From the NCBI GenBank assembly GCA_022616275.1, contig JAKEFB010000164.1, positions 1 to 36,890 on the forward strand: a stretch of DNA of 36,890 nt. Direction: 5' to 3'. This document shows, piece after piece, positions 1 through 7,937 of this stretch (within the stretch, counting starts at the first letter, position 1; every line of letters begins with the position of its first letter). The notes beneath the pieces were generated by a model. That model saw only the letters and a program-made list of their open reading frames with translations. It searched no databases and was not told where the DNA came from. The position numbers were made by a program, and so were the translations under genes. This DNA comes from Chloroflexota bacterium (GTDB taxonomy: Bacteria; Chloroflexota; Anaerolineae; Promineifilales; Promineifilaceae).

Positions 1-525
1 GAACCCCCGACCGTCATTTATGAAATTGGGCCGAAGCAGTTGCAGGTCATCAAAGACAGCGACAGCGCCGATACCGTCAAGGTCCTGAATTTGCGCAAAT
101 TGCTGGCCGTCCTGGTGGACGAAGAGGGCGGCAACAAGCCCTACCTGCTCTCCATTGGCGAGCGGGCTGAGTGGGTCGCCCAGGCCTACGAGGACCGCCA
201 GATCACCACCCAGGAAGCCCTGGCCCGCTTTGAGGCCCTGGTCCAGGAGGCCAACGAAGCCGACGGCCGGCGGCAGGCGCTGGAGGTAGACGAAAACACC
301 TTCGCTATCTACACCACCCTGGCGGCCATGAACAGCCAGGTAACGGCCCAACAGGCCCGCGACATCAACCAGTTGTTCTTGGGCTACCCCGACTACCAGT
401 GGAACGCCCAACAAGAGGACGAGTTGCGCAGCGAACTGTACATCATCCTCATTCCCGTCGTCGGCATCGCCCACTATCTGGCCGCTACCAACGCCCTGCT
501 GGCGTTAGAACGCGTAGGGGCATGA
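1..525 (+). CDS. hsdR: Type I restriction enzyme R subunit, C-terminal part (partial)
   Basis: The reading frame is open to the left edge, so only the last 174 residues are present. The sequence has the look of the helical C-terminal region of HsdR (the DUF3387-type tail after the helicase domains): a 'KVLNLRKLL' stretch, 'PYLLSIGERAEWV', then 'AYEDRQITTQEALARFEAL', a common pattern just past the motor. HsdR cuts DNA after ATP-driven translocation in complex with HsdM and HsdS, which would lie to the left of the window. The last four codons and the TGA stop lie inside a 28-bp perfect palindrome, so the natural C terminus may have been changed by its insertion. The stop overlaps an ATG of the next frame (ATGA). 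Family assignment is by recognition only; the catalytic domains are not visible. Confidence 0.8.
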   Translation, partial: EPPTVIYEIGPKQLQVIKDSDSADTVKVLNLRKLLAVLVDEEGGNKPYLLSIGERAEWVAQAYEDRQITTQEALARFEALVQEANEADGRRQALEVDENTFAIYTTLAAMNSQVTAQQARDINQLFLGYPDYQWNAQQEDELRSELYIILIPVVGIAHYLAATNALLALERVGA

Positions 526-541
526 CGCGTCATGCCCCTAC
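514..541. repeat. 28-bp perfect palindrome across the hsdR stop
   Basis: Two perfect 14-bp arms (GTAGGGGCATGACG and its reverse complement) meet with no loop. The palindrome supplies the last codons and the stop of hsdR and a possible ATG (522) for the next gene. Its outer bases GTAGGG/CCCTAC resemble the outer bases of the palindrome at 7618-7646, which suggests a REP-like repeat family. Confidence 0.85.
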
Positions 542-554
542 ACGAATTGATTTC

Positions 555-896
555 ATGAGCGGTTTGACGACCAAAGTTATTTCCCCCAACGGCCGGTGGA
601 GCAACGCCGACGAATTGCGCTGGGCCGCCCGGCACTGGGCCACCCGCATGCAAGTCAAACTGGGCCAGATTCACCTGCGCCAGATGACGACCAGTTGGGC
701 CTCCATCTCCACCAACGGCCGGCTGACCCTCAACAAAGAGCTGCTCGACCTGCCCCGGCCGTTGGGCGAATACGTCATAGTCCACGAGCTGGCCCACCTG
801 CTGGCCCCCAATCACGGCAAACTATTCAAAAGCTTTTTGTCCGCTTACATGCCTGACTGGCAGGAACGGGAACGGCAACTCCGGGCCAGCGAGTAA
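555..896 (+). CDS. YgjP-like (DUF45) zinc metallopeptidase
   Basis: A 113-residue protein with the zinc peptidase motif HELAH at residues 77-81 and a third histidine ligand at 87 (NHGK), followed by MPDW, the usual order in the YgjP/DUF45 (M48-like) family. The upstream TTSWASI segment corresponds to the family's 'WGS' strand. Proteins of this family are often encoded next to type I restriction genes, and here the gene directly follows hsdR; the role there is not known. The ATG at 555 has no clear ribosome binding site. An alternative ATG at 522 overlaps the hsdR stop (ATGA) and would add 11 residues, mostly encoded by the palindrome. The stop overlaps the next start (TAATG). Confidence 0.8.
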   Translation: MSGLTTKVISPNGRWSNADELRWAARHWATRMQVKLGQIHLRQMTTSWASISTNGRLTLNKELLDLPRPLGEYVIVHELAHLLAPNHGKLFKSFLSAYMPDWQERERQLRASE

Positions 897-1618
897 TGAC
901 GGCCGACCCGCTTGTTGGCTACCTGTTCGACGACAAACCACACCCGCTGACGAGCACGCTGGCCGATTGGTTAGCGGCCGAGCCGCGCTATAAGGCCTTT
1001 GTTACCACCTATAAAGACAAAATTCGCAAGAAGATCCGGATTACGCGGCCAGAGGAGGGGATCGGCGATCTGCAATTTGAACTGGCAATCGCCTATTGGC
1101 TGGCGCAGGAGCGTCGCTTTACGGTCGTTTATGAGCCATACGCCAGCAGCAAGGCGCGCGGCCCTGACTTTGCCGTTACGTTCAAGTCGCTCACCTTTAA
1201 CGTGGAAGTAACCCGCATCCGGCCGCCGGAAGGGGAAGGGCAGATGGCCGCCAACCCGTCTATAGAAACATATACGGCCGGCCGCCTGGCCGATACGGTT
1301 GGCGACAAGCTGAGGCAGATGTTGCCAGGGATGATCAACGTGTTAGCGGTTGGTGTCTATAACCCCATTGTTCCCCAACTGGACGTAGCCAGAGCGATGG
1401 CGCGTTTGAAGGAGCGGGTTGAGCATAAGGATACACCTTTGCTGGCGCGGCATGGGTTTAGGGGGACGGCCGATTTTTTCAAGTATTACCTGCGGTTGAG
1501 TGGGGTGTGGGTGCGAGGTATGGAGGGTGGGGGGACGGCCGGGGTTTCTTCGCTCTGGCTCAATAACCAGGCCAAACAGCCGATTCCGGCAAACTTGAGA
1601 ACCATTTTGCAGGGGTGA
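896..1618 (+). CDS. Hypothetical protein, PD-(D/E)XK nuclease-like
   Basis: A 240-residue soluble protein whose start ATG overlaps the stop of the metallopeptidase gene (TAATG), so the two are translated together. I do not recognise a named family. A conserved-looking core can be seen: 'LQFELAIAYWLAQ' (helix with Glu), then 'GPDFAV', then 'FNVEVTRIR'. This E...PD...E order is the usual arrangement of the PD-(D/E)XK nuclease fold, but the expected Lys after the second acid (E-x-K) is Thr here, so catalysis is uncertain. The context (hsdR, metallopeptidase) points to a restriction-associated role, which is inference. The codon use matches neighbours. Confidence 0.6.
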   Translation: MTADPLVGYLFDDKPHPLTSTLADWLAAEPRYKAFVTTYKDKIRKKIRITRPEEGIGDLQFELAIAYWLAQERRFTVVYEPYASSKARGPDFAVTFKSLTFNVEVTRIRPPEGEGQMAANPSIETYTAGRLADTVGDKLRQMLPGMINVLAVGVYNPIVPQLDVARAMARLKERVEHKDTPLLARHGFRGTADFFKYYLRLSGVWVRGMEGGGTAGVSSLWLNNQAKQPIPANLRTILQG

Positions 1619-1653
1619 GCTGATAAACGTCAGGCCCACGGCGCGGGGTGTGG

Positions 1654-1659
1654 TATACT
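1654..1659 (+). promoter_or_regulatory. Possible -10 box upstream of DinB gene
   Basis: TATACT lies in the 271-base gap before the DinB gene, which holds no supported gene. No good -35 partner is visible at the standard distance, so this is a weak call. If used, the mRNA would have a leader of about 220 bases. Confidence 0.25.
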
Positions 1660-1889
1660 CAGAGCAACATGCTTGAGGTGGGTGAAAAATGACTGCTGCG
1701 GTATCCAGCAGGCCCTAACACCTGACCAGCATTTTGCGTAGGCAGGGTTTACAACCCTGATGAAAGATGGGCGTTGAGCCACGTTTTATTGTGGGAGGGA
1801 AAAGATATGTCCGAAGCGTCGGCCGTCCAGTATCGTTATACGGATTCGAGGCAGTCTTTATCAGGCTGCCCCAAGAAAGGAGTCTCTTG

Positions 1890-2387
1890 ATGACCGAGAA
1901 TTTTCTTGTGAAGTTATTTGAGCACAACAACTGGGCCAACCGCCAGATCATCCAGGCTTGCTCCGCCCTTACTGACGAGCAACTCGACGCCGAACCGCAG
2001 TCAGCCACCAAAGGGAGCATTCGCCAGACTTTGTTGCATCTGGTGGCTTCGCAGCGGGGTTACCTGTCACTCCTGACCCTGCCAGTTGAAGCGCGGCCCA
2101 CTGTTCCCCCGCCATTCGCCGGGTTACAGGACTCCGCGCGCATCAGCGGCGAAGGGTTGCTGGCCCTGGCCAGAGACGAGCCCGGCCAACCCCTGGAGAG
2201 CCAACTCCAAACGAGGGATGGGTACTTCGTGGAGCCCTGGGTTGTCATGGTTCAGGTCATTAACCATGCCACCGAACACCGCGAGCAGATAAGCAGCATG
2301 CTCAGCGCTCTGGGAGTGACTCCTCCAGACCTTGATGGTTGGACCTATGGCGAGGTTACCAATGCGCTCATCCCCATAGCATCGTAA
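1890..2387 (+). CDS. DinB family protein
   Basis: A 165-residue four-helix-bundle protein of the DinB/YfiT type. The three expected metal-binding histidines are visible: one in 'LLHLVASQRGYL' (helix 2) and two in 'NHATEHREQI' (HxxxH, helix 4). Members are metal-dependent; some transfer bacillithiol or mycothiol, most have no known substrate. The ATG at 1890 is preceded by AGAAAGGAG, a strong ribosome binding site, so I prefer it over a 41-codon upstream extension. The gene stands alone, converging with the acetoacetate decarboxylase-like gene. Confidence 0.85.
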   Translation: MTENFLVKLFEHNNWANRQIIQACSALTDEQLDAEPQSATKGSIRQTLLHLVASQRGYLSLLTLPVEARPTVPPPFAGLQDSARISGEGLLALARDEPGQPLESQLQTRDGYFVEPWVVMVQVINHATEHREQISSMLSALGVTPPDLDGWTYGEVTNALIPIAS

Positions 2388-2429
2388 TCGCAGCCAGGGA
2401 ATTACGCAGAAAGCCTTCGCCACCCGGAT

Positions 2430-2445
2430 TAACGCCTGAGGGCGT
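2430..2445. terminator. Short hairpin between convergent genes
   Basis: A 6-bp stem (AACGCC/GGCGTT) with loop TGAG sits between the stop of the DinB gene and the stop of the convergent minus-strand gene. There is only a short T run, so termination is a guess. Confidence 0.35.
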
Positions 2446-2454
2446 TTCCCACCT

Positions 2455-3432
2455 TCAGCCAGCCCGCCACAGCGTCTTCCCGGCGTCCATCAAAAAGTCA
2501 AACTCCACCCACAGCGCGCCCCGGACCGGGTGGCCTTCCGGCCGCAGGCCCAGTTCTTCGGCAATGGGAAAGGTGGCGTTGGCGGCAAAACGGACCTCAA
2601 ACGAGCCGGGCAGCGACCCACCCCGGCGCAGGCGCGTCACCCTGGCCGGCGCTTCGATCACTTCCAGGTAGGCGGCGCGGGTTGGCTCTTCGATGTCCCG
2701 CAACTGGCGCAGGAAAAGGATCGGCGTCTCGCGCTTACGCAACTGGCGCCAGCCCAGGGCCAGCCGGGTTGACAGGCGCTCTCCCTGGCCCGGCAACACC
2801 GGCCACAGCCGGCCGGCAGCCGCCAGCGATTCCGGCCCCGCTCCATTCTGGCCCGGATCGCCGGGAACGACTTCAAAGATGCGCTGCGACCTGATCCGCG
2901 ATTCGGGATGGAAACGCTCCATCGCCATCGTCTCCACCCAGTATGGTTGCCGGCTGGCCGTCTCCTGGGGAATCTGGAACTGGGCCAGCGTTTTCGGAAA
3001 ACCATACACCTCCCGGCCGGTGGCCATGGCAAAGGGATTGTCTACGAAAATGTAGACAATGTACCAGGACAGGAACGGCTTGCCTGCTCGCCAGGAGAGC
3101 AGCGGCAGCCAAAAGGCCACGTCAATCTCGGACATCGTGCCAAGCTGCCGCTGGTCCTCGTCCGTCGAATAGATCCGGCCGATCTGGGCAAAGGTCAGCA
3201 GGATCGTGTTGCCCAGCGGCCGGAACTCCAGCGCGCCGCCGCTAGGCACGTTGAAGACTCTGTCGCAGAGGGCCTGCAACTTATCGGCGGCCGCTTCCAG
3301 AAAGAAGCAGCGCAGGTGCGCGTTCTCATGCATAAACGGCTGGCGGGCCACCAGGTCGCCGCCACGCTCGACGTAAGGGGGAAGGGTCGTAGCCACTTCC
3401 AGGTTATTGACGTTCAAGGCGTTGTTGATCAT
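2455..3432 (-). CDS. Acetoacetate decarboxylase-like protein
   Basis: A protein of about 325 residues with the acetoacetate decarboxylase (ADC) signature 'GREVYGFPKTLA'. In ADC the Lys of this motif forms the Schiff base with the substrate; here it is about residue 147. ADC removes CO2 from acetoacetate, but many family members act on other keto or enol substrates, so the substrate is open. Two starts are possible: ATG 3432, with GAGG six bases upstream, or ATG 3444; I prefer 3432. A longer reading would run through a tandem heptad repeat and is unlikely. It lies about 110 bases downstream of, and in the same direction as, the large flavin oxidoreductase gene, so the two are probably cotranscribed. 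Confidence 0.75.
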   Translation of the reverse strand: MINNALNVNNLEVATTLPPYVERGGDLVARQPFMHENAHLRCFFLEAAADKLQALCDRVFNVPSGGALEFRPLGNTILLTFAQIGRIYSTDEDQRQLGTMSEIDVAFWLPLLSWRAGKPFLSWYIVYIFVDNPFAMATGREVYGFPKTLAQFQIPQETASRQPYWVETMAMERFHPESRIRSQRIFEVVPGDPGQNGAGPESLAAAGRLWPVLPGQGERLSTRLALGWRQLRKRETPILFLRQLRDIEEPTRAAYLEVIEAPARVTRLRRGGSLPGSFEVRFAANATFPIAEELGLRPEGHPVRGALWVEFDFLMDAGKTLWRAG

Positions 3433-3503
3433 TGGGTTCCTCATTATCAGACGGCCGATGCGTGTCCAGGGCGAAGCCTGGACCGGCGATAGACGACAGT
3501 TAC

Positions 3504-3538
3504 CATCGTCCGTCGTCCGTCGTCTGTCGTCCATCGTC
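3504..3538. repeat. Heptad tandem repeat (5 units)
   Basis: Five 7-bp units (CATCGTC, CGTCGTC, CGTCGTC, TGTCGTC, CATCGTC) fill the gap between the flavin oxidoreductase stop and the decarboxylase start. Two units of the same heptad, on the other strand, occur at 32949-32962. Confidence 0.85.
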
Positions 3539-3543
3539 GGTGT

Positions 3544-6500
3544 CTAAGCTGTCTTGAGCACCGGCGCGCCGGACTGGACAATCGTCCGCAGGCTCAACCA
3601 CAGGCGGCGCATCAAGGGCGCGTAAGCCTTCTCCAGGCTACTGTTCATCTGTTCCAGCCGGTCCAGGGAGTAGCCCCAGGCCACCGCGTATTGTTTGATG
3701 ACCTGCCACTCCTTAGCGGTCAACTGGCGGTCAGCCCAGGCCAGGGCCAGCATCGCTTCCAGGAACGGTTCAGGGTCACAGGGGCGCTCCAGGTCTTTGG
3801 GCAGCCAGGGGCGCAGGTCTTCCGGTTTCAGGGCCGGGTAGCCGGCCTGTTCCAGGAAACGGCAAATAAACATCGTTTCCGCCGATTGCACCGGGCCGTC
3901 GGCCAGGGCCAGGGCGGTCAGGGCCCGGGCGGCAATGAGTGCGCTTTCGCCGGCCACCAGGCAAACGCCGGCCTCGTTGGACAGGCCGGCCGTCTGGCCA
4001 TCTGCCGAGGCCGGGCCGAAAAGCCAGTTGAGGGCGTTGAAGCTGGTGGCCACCGGACGCTGCAGGAAGACAAGCTGGGCCACCTCTTCGGCCGAGAGGC
4101 CGCGGAAGTTGGCCCGGGCGAATAGTTCGACGTCCGGCGTCCCTTCTTGCCTGGCCCACGTCGCCAGCGCCTCCACCACGTCCTGGGGGGCGCTAAAACG
4201 CAGCCCCGGCTCGATCAGGACGCCGCCGCGCTCCCGGCGGCCGCAGAAACGGCAGGTGGTATCTACGGCCGCGCCCAGCGGCAGGTGCGGGTCAATCCAT
4301 TCGACGACCGCGCCCTCAATGCCGCAGTTGGGGCAATTGCTGAGCACCTGGTAATGATCGTCCCAGTGGTGGGGCGGTTCCACCGGCCGGCGTTCGCCAT
4401 TGACCAGGATCTTCTGCCCGGTGACGGCGCGGGCGCAGAGCAGGCCCGACATCACCGCCGCTTCAATGCAACCGGCGTTGAAACCGTTGTCCGTCCAATC
4501 GCCGGTCAGGTACAGGTTGTCTACCCCCGACTCGTCCGGCTTGAGGCGATAGCGGGTGCTGCCCTTGACCGACATCACGTAGCGGTCGGTCGGCTCGATG
4601 TTGGCCCGGAAATATTGGGCGTCCAGGCGGCCGATCCCCGGCCGGTCCTCGCCGTCTACCAGCAGGTCCCAGTCCAATACCCCACTGTTGGCCTCGACGG
4701 CCGCCGGCCACAAATGAGCGGCGTCCCGTTCAAAGAACTCCCGCGCCATCTGCCTGACCCGCGCTTTCTCCCGCGCCGGAAAGTCGTGGTCGGAGAACGG
4801 TTGGATGGCGGCCGGTTCGTCCAGTGGGCCGCAGAAGTAGGCAATGTGCCCCGGGCGCTGCCCGGCCGGCCAGTTCTCGGTCTCCACCAGGTGGGTCAGG
4901 TCGGCCCAGGTGTCAATCGGTTCGACGTAAGCGCCCTGGATGGGGTCTTCGTTTAACTTTGTGTTGGCCGACCAGCCCATGCCGGCGGCCGAGGGCTGGA
5001 ACCAGGTCTGAAAGGCCAGCGTCTGGACCGTCTTGACGTTCTCGACCATCCGTTGCCAGGCCAGCCGCGACTGGATAATCTCGCCGCAGATGGCGGGCAG
5101 CGCGGCAATGGAGATGCCCAGGACAATGTCGTCGAACTCTCGCCCTTTCTCCAACGTGATCACTTCTACTGGCTGCCAGGGAGACCAGGAGGACTCGAGG
5201 TTGATCCCCTGCCGCTTGAGTTCTTCGCCTTCGACCAGTTGGCCATACAACGGCCGGTCCGGCCAGCAGGCCAGCCCCTTCACGTCCACCAGGGGTTGGT
5301 ACTCAGCCCCTTTCAGGGTGGCCTGGCGGGCCACCCGAATGGTGGCGACGCTCTGGCCATCGGCCGACAGCCCCAGCTTCTCGACCCGCTGGAAGAAGTT
5401 GAACTTGACGCCCCGCCGCTTGAGCACTTCGTACATGGGGGTGAAGACGATGTCGCCCATGCCGGCCTGCATTTTCCACATCAACGCCCCTTTGTAAGTA
5501 AAAAGGCGGAGAAAACCGCCCAGCGCCGCGCCGGCCGCGAAATTAGGCTGGTGGATGTTGCCGTCCTCGTAGGCAAAGGCCAGGTCGTAAATGGCCCGCA
5601 CTGGCGCCGAGCGGGCCGTCATCGGTGAAGCGCCGTGGTGCTCTAACCATTCCATAAAATCGTACTGGTCAATGGACTCAAACCCCCGCTCCAGCACTTT
5701 ATCTTTGAGGATGCCGTACAGGACCGTCAGGGTGAGGTCCAGGATAATCCACAGGCGGCGCAGTTCGTCGTTCTGCTCAATCCGGTTGTGCAGCGCGGCC
5801 TCGAGCATCTGCCGGACGTCGCCCACGGCCCCCGAGGTGGTCCCGTTGCCGAAGGGGAAGATCTGGCCCAGGCGTCCGGCCGTCTCGCTCGTCGCCTTCT
5901 CGGCCAGGTGCAGCAATAGGGCCAGGGAAGAAAAGGAAGCCCGGCCCAGGTTCACCGCCCGCGATTCGTCGGTTCCATTCTGCCCGGAGATCAACCCGTA
6001 GGAGAGTGACAGCCGGATCATGCGCTGGATGACCTGCAACAGCCCGCGCACCCAATCGCTGGGCCGGGACTCGGGGCCGCCGTCGCCGGGCAATCCGTGG
6101 TTGAGGGGCATATCCATCGCCCACTGCTTCCACCGGCCGTTGACGTTTTCCTGCAATACGACCAGGCTGTGGGGCTTGAAGGCGTCTTGCCAGGTGGCCA
6201 TCGGCTGGGCCGGATCGCGATTCAGCTCGGCGTAGCACTGGCGCATCAGGCGAAAGGCGTTTTCGTAAAAGCCGAACCAGACGTGCAGCCCGTGCTCTTC
6301 AATCCGGTCGGCGATTTCCGGGTTGCGGCCGCTGGCCCCTTTGCCGCCCAGCCGCCAGCCCATCTGATACACGGTAATGTCGTACTTCTCCTGCCAGCCA
6401 GGCTCGTCGGTCATGGCCATGACGGCCGCCAGGGCAGCGATGCCCCCGCCCAGCACGGCCACTTTGCGGCGCGGCCGGGAGCCGCCAGCGTGGGCGCCGT

Positions 6501-6621
6501 TGGCCAGGCCATTCGTTTTCAAATCGGGGAATTCCTCGTCAGGACTCTGCATTGGGTTAATGGTCTGCATCTTGAACACTTGGTACATTCCTTCTTCTGG
6601 CGCATCCTCCCACCTGCTCAC
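3544..6621 (-). CDS. FAD-dependent oxidoreductase with zinc ribbon and TerB-like tail
   Basis: A 1025-residue protein with three parts. Residues about 54-750 are an amine oxidase/phytoene desaturase-type flavoprotein: dinucleotide-binding 'VAVLGGGIAALAA' at 54-66, 'MGWRLGGKGASGRN', 'EEHGLHVWFGFYENAFRL', and the C-terminal FAD contact 'GDWTDNGFNAGCIEAA'. Residues about 760-800 hold two CxxC pairs (CPNCG and CRFCG), a zinc ribbon. Residues about 890-1010 are helical and look like TerB ('ALADGPVQSAETMFICRFL', 'ALAWADRQLTAKEWQVIKQYA'). The GTG start is chosen because GAGG lies just upstream. The substrate is unknown; relatives oxidise or saturate lipids and carotenoids. The decarboxylase-like gene follows. 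I have not seen this three-part fusion described, but I cannot search. Confidence 0.75.
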   Translation of the reverse strand: MSRWEDAPEEGMYQVFKMQTINPMQSPDEEFPDLKTNGLANGAHAGGSRPRRKVAVLGGGIAALAAVMAMTDEPGWQEKYDITVYQMGWRLGGKGASGRNPEIADRIEEHGLHVWFGFYENAFRLMRQCYAELNRDPAQPMATWQDAFKPHSLVVLQENVNGRWKQWAMDMPLNHGLPGDGGPESRPSDWVRGLLQVIQRMIRLSLSYGLISGQNGTDESRAVNLGRASFSSLALLLHLAEKATSETAGRLGQIFPFGNGTTSGAVGDVRQMLEAALHNRIEQNDELRRLWIILDLTLTVLYGILKDKVLERGFESIDQYDFMEWLEHHGASPMTARSAPVRAIYDLAFAYEDGNIHQPNFAAGAALGGFLRLFTYKGALMWKMQAGMGDIVFTPMYEVLKRRGVKFNFFQRVEKLGLSADGQSVATIRVARQATLKGAEYQPLVDVKGLACWPDRPLYGQLVEGEELKRQGINLESSWSPWQPVEVITLEKGREFDDIVLGISIAALPAICGEIIQSRLAWQRMVENVKTVQTLAFQTWFQPSAAGMGWSANTKLNEDPIQGAYVEPIDTWADLTHLVETENWPAGQRPGHIAYFCGPLDEPAAIQPFSDHDFPAREKARVRQMAREFFERDAAHLWPAAVEANSGVLDWDLLVDGEDRPGIGRLDAQYFRANIEPTDRYVMSVKGSTRYRLKPDESGVDNLYLTGDWTDNGFNAGCIEAAVMSGLLCARAVTGQKILVNGERRPVEPPHHWDDHYQVLSNCPNCGIEGAVVEWIDPHLPLGAAVDTTCRFCGRRERGGVLIEPGLRFSAPQDVVEALATWARQEGTPDVELFARANFRGLSAEEVAQLVFLQRPVATSFNALNWLFGPASADGQTAGLSNEAGVCLVAGESALIAARALTALALADGPVQSAETMFICRFLEQAGYPALKPEDLRPWLPKDLERPCDPEPFLEAMLALAWADRQLTAKEWQVIKQYAVAWGYSLDRLEQMNSSLEKAYAPLMRRLWLSLRTIVQSGAPVLKTA

Positions 6622-6809
6622 TTTCCTCGCCTACCAGGATACCGGCCGGGCGTCCAAAAATCGTCTATCAGGCGTCCAAAAGATAGGCAATCCAGGCCAA
6701 ACCCCCAGGTTTTCCAAACTTGTCCCCCGCCCCCCTTCAGGCGTAAAATTACCCACCTAATTTCTTACAGCAGACCGCATGGGCTAAGGCCCGCCACGAA
6801 TGAGTGAAA

Positions 6810-6837
6810 AGCTTATAGCTTATAGCTGACAGCTATT
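6810..6837. repeat. Heptad tandem repeat before SDR gene
   Basis: Four 7-bp units (AGCTTAT, AGCTTAT, AGCTGAC, AGCTATT) end four bases before the AAGGAG ribosome binding site of the SDR gene. The AGCTGAC unit recurs in the array at 7871-7898. Confidence 0.75.
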
Positions 6838-6853
6838 TACTAAGGAGATCGCA

Positions 6854-7621
6854 ATGCACATTCAAGACAACACATTCCTCGTCACCGGCGGCAGCTCCGG
6901 CCTCGGCGCCGCCGCCGTCCGCCGCCTGGCCGCGGCCGGCGGCCACGTCCTCGTGGCCGACGTCAACGACCCGGCCGGCCAGGCCCTCGCCGCAGAAATT
7001 GGCCCGGCCGCTCGTTTCGCCCACACCGACGTGACCAGCGAAGACAGCGTCCGCTCGGCCGTCGCCGCGGCCGTCGCCGCTTTTGGCGGCCTGCAGGGCG
7101 TCGTCAACTGCGCCGGCGTGGCCATCGCCGCCAAACTGCTCGGCAGCCAGGGTCCCCATCCCCTCGACGCCTTCGCCCGCGTCGTGGCCGTCAACCTGAT
7201 CGGCACCTTCAACGTCATTCGCCTGGCGGCCGAAGCCATGAGCCAGGCGGAACCGAACGACGCCGGCGAGCGGGGCGTCGTCGTCAACACCGCCTCCGTG
7301 GCCGCCTTCGACGGCCAGATTGGCCAGGCGGCTTACTCGGCCTCCAAAGGCGGCGTCGTGGCCATGACCCTGCCCATCGCCCGCGAGCTGGCCCGTTACG
7401 GCATCCGCGTTGTGACCATTGCCCCCGGCATCTTTGACACTCCCATGCTGGCCGGCCTGCCCGACAAAGCCCGCCAGTCGCTGGGCGAGCAGGTCCCTTT
7501 CCCCTCCCGCCTCGGCCGGCCGGAAGAATACGCCGCCCTCGTCCAGCACATCGTCGAGAACGAAATGCTCAACGGCGAAGTCATCCGCCTCGACGGCGCC
7601 CTGCGCATGGCCCCCCGGTAG
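6854..7621 (+). CDS. Short-chain dehydrogenase (3-hydroxyacyl-CoA dehydrogenase type 2-like)
   Basis: A 255-residue classical SDR. The NAD-binding motif TGGSSGLG is at residues 11-18, the NCAG motif at 85-88, and the catalytic Ser148, Tyr161 and Lys165 are all in place (NTAS; YSASK). The overall sequence, with 'AGIFDTPML' and '[14 protein letters not shown]', is like the type 2 3-hydroxyacyl-CoA dehydrogenase (HSD17B10) group, which oxidises 3-hydroxyacyl-CoA with NAD in fatty acid or isoleucine breakdown; this substrate is inference. The start ATG has AAGGAG seven bases upstream. The TAG stop lies inside a palindrome. It is transcribed away from the flavin oxidoreductase gene. Confidence 0.85.
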   Translation: MHIQDNTFLVTGGSSGLGAAAVRRLAAAGGHVLVADVNDPAGQALAAEIGPAARFAHTDVTSEDSVRSAVAAAVAAFGGLQGVVNCAGVAIAAKLLGSQGPHPLDAFARVVAVNLIGTFNVIRLAAEAMSQAEPNDAGERGVVVNTASVAAFDGQIGQAAYSASKGGVVAMTLPIARELARYGIRVVTIAPGIFDTPMLAGLPDKARQSLGEQVPFPSRLGRPEEYAALVQHIVENEMLNGEVIRLDGALRMAPR

Positions 7622-7646
7622 AGACCTTGCATTGCAACGTCTCTAC
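7618..7646. repeat. 29-bp palindrome across the SDR stop
   Basis: Two 14-bp arms (GTAGAGACCTTGCA and TGCAACGTCTCTAC) around one central T, with a single mismatched pair. The TAG of its first four bases is the SDR stop codon. The sequence is of the GTAG...CTAC type seen at 514-541. Confidence 0.8.
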
Positions 7647-7654
7647 TCTAAACG

Positions 7655-7804
7655 ATGAACGAGACAGTCTACTACCTCACTGACCCTGAACTCGAAGCCT
7701 ATCGCCCCCTGCGCGAAGCGGCCGTCAGAAAGGCGACCTTTTTCAAACTGGCCGAGGTTCCTTTAGGTGACTATTTTTCTCTTATTGACACCCCTGGTAC
7801 TTAA
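7655..7804 (+). CDS. Small hypothetical protein (49 aa)
   Basis: An ATG frame of 49 codons ending at TAA 7802-7804, nine bases after the palindrome. The first 40 codons have codon use like the neighbouring genes. I see no ribosome binding site and recognise no family. It could be a remnant of a longer gene. Confidence 0.3.
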   Translation: MNETVYYLTDPELEAYRPLREAAVRKATFFKLAEVPLGDYFSLIDTPGT

Positions 7805-7807
7805 TGC

Positions 7808-7825
7808 TATAAAGCACACGTGTGC
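7808..7825 (+). promoter_or_regulatory. -10-like box next to a 12-bp palindrome (possible operator)
   Basis: TATAAA (7808-7813) is followed directly by the perfect palindrome GCACACGTGTGC (7814-7825). The position, 112 bases before the importer gene start, fits a promoter whose start site is covered by a dimeric regulator. No -35 box stands out, so this is tentative. Confidence 0.35.
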
Positions 7826-7870
7826 ATCTCGCTTCCTCGCCGCCCAGACTATAAACAGCAAAACAGTGAC

Positions 7871-7898
7871 ACCTGATAACTGACAGCTAAAAGCTGAC
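7871..7898. repeat. Heptad tandem repeat before the importer gene
   Basis: Four degenerate 7-bp units (ACCTGAT, AACTGAC, AGCTAAA, AGCTGAC), related to the array at 6810-6837, in the leader region of the lipoprotein gene. Confidence 0.6.
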
Positions 7899-7937
7899 GG
7901 CTTCTTTATCAAATTTTAATTAAGAGGAGAAAGAAAG

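Noticed and set aside
1669-1718. Chain of two tiny frames after the TATACT box, joined by ATGA
   Set aside because: They are 7 and 9 codons long, lead to no larger gene and the DinB gene has its own ribosome binding site; chance is a sufficient explanation.
1767-1889. N-terminal extension of the DinB protein
   Set aside because: The DinB fold starts at the ATG at 1890, which has a strong ribosome binding site; the upstream codons do not resemble the family.
4147-6807. Several long plus-strand frames opposite the flavin oxidoreductase gene
   Set aside because: The minus-strand protein has continuous family-like sequence and functional motifs; the plus frames do not.
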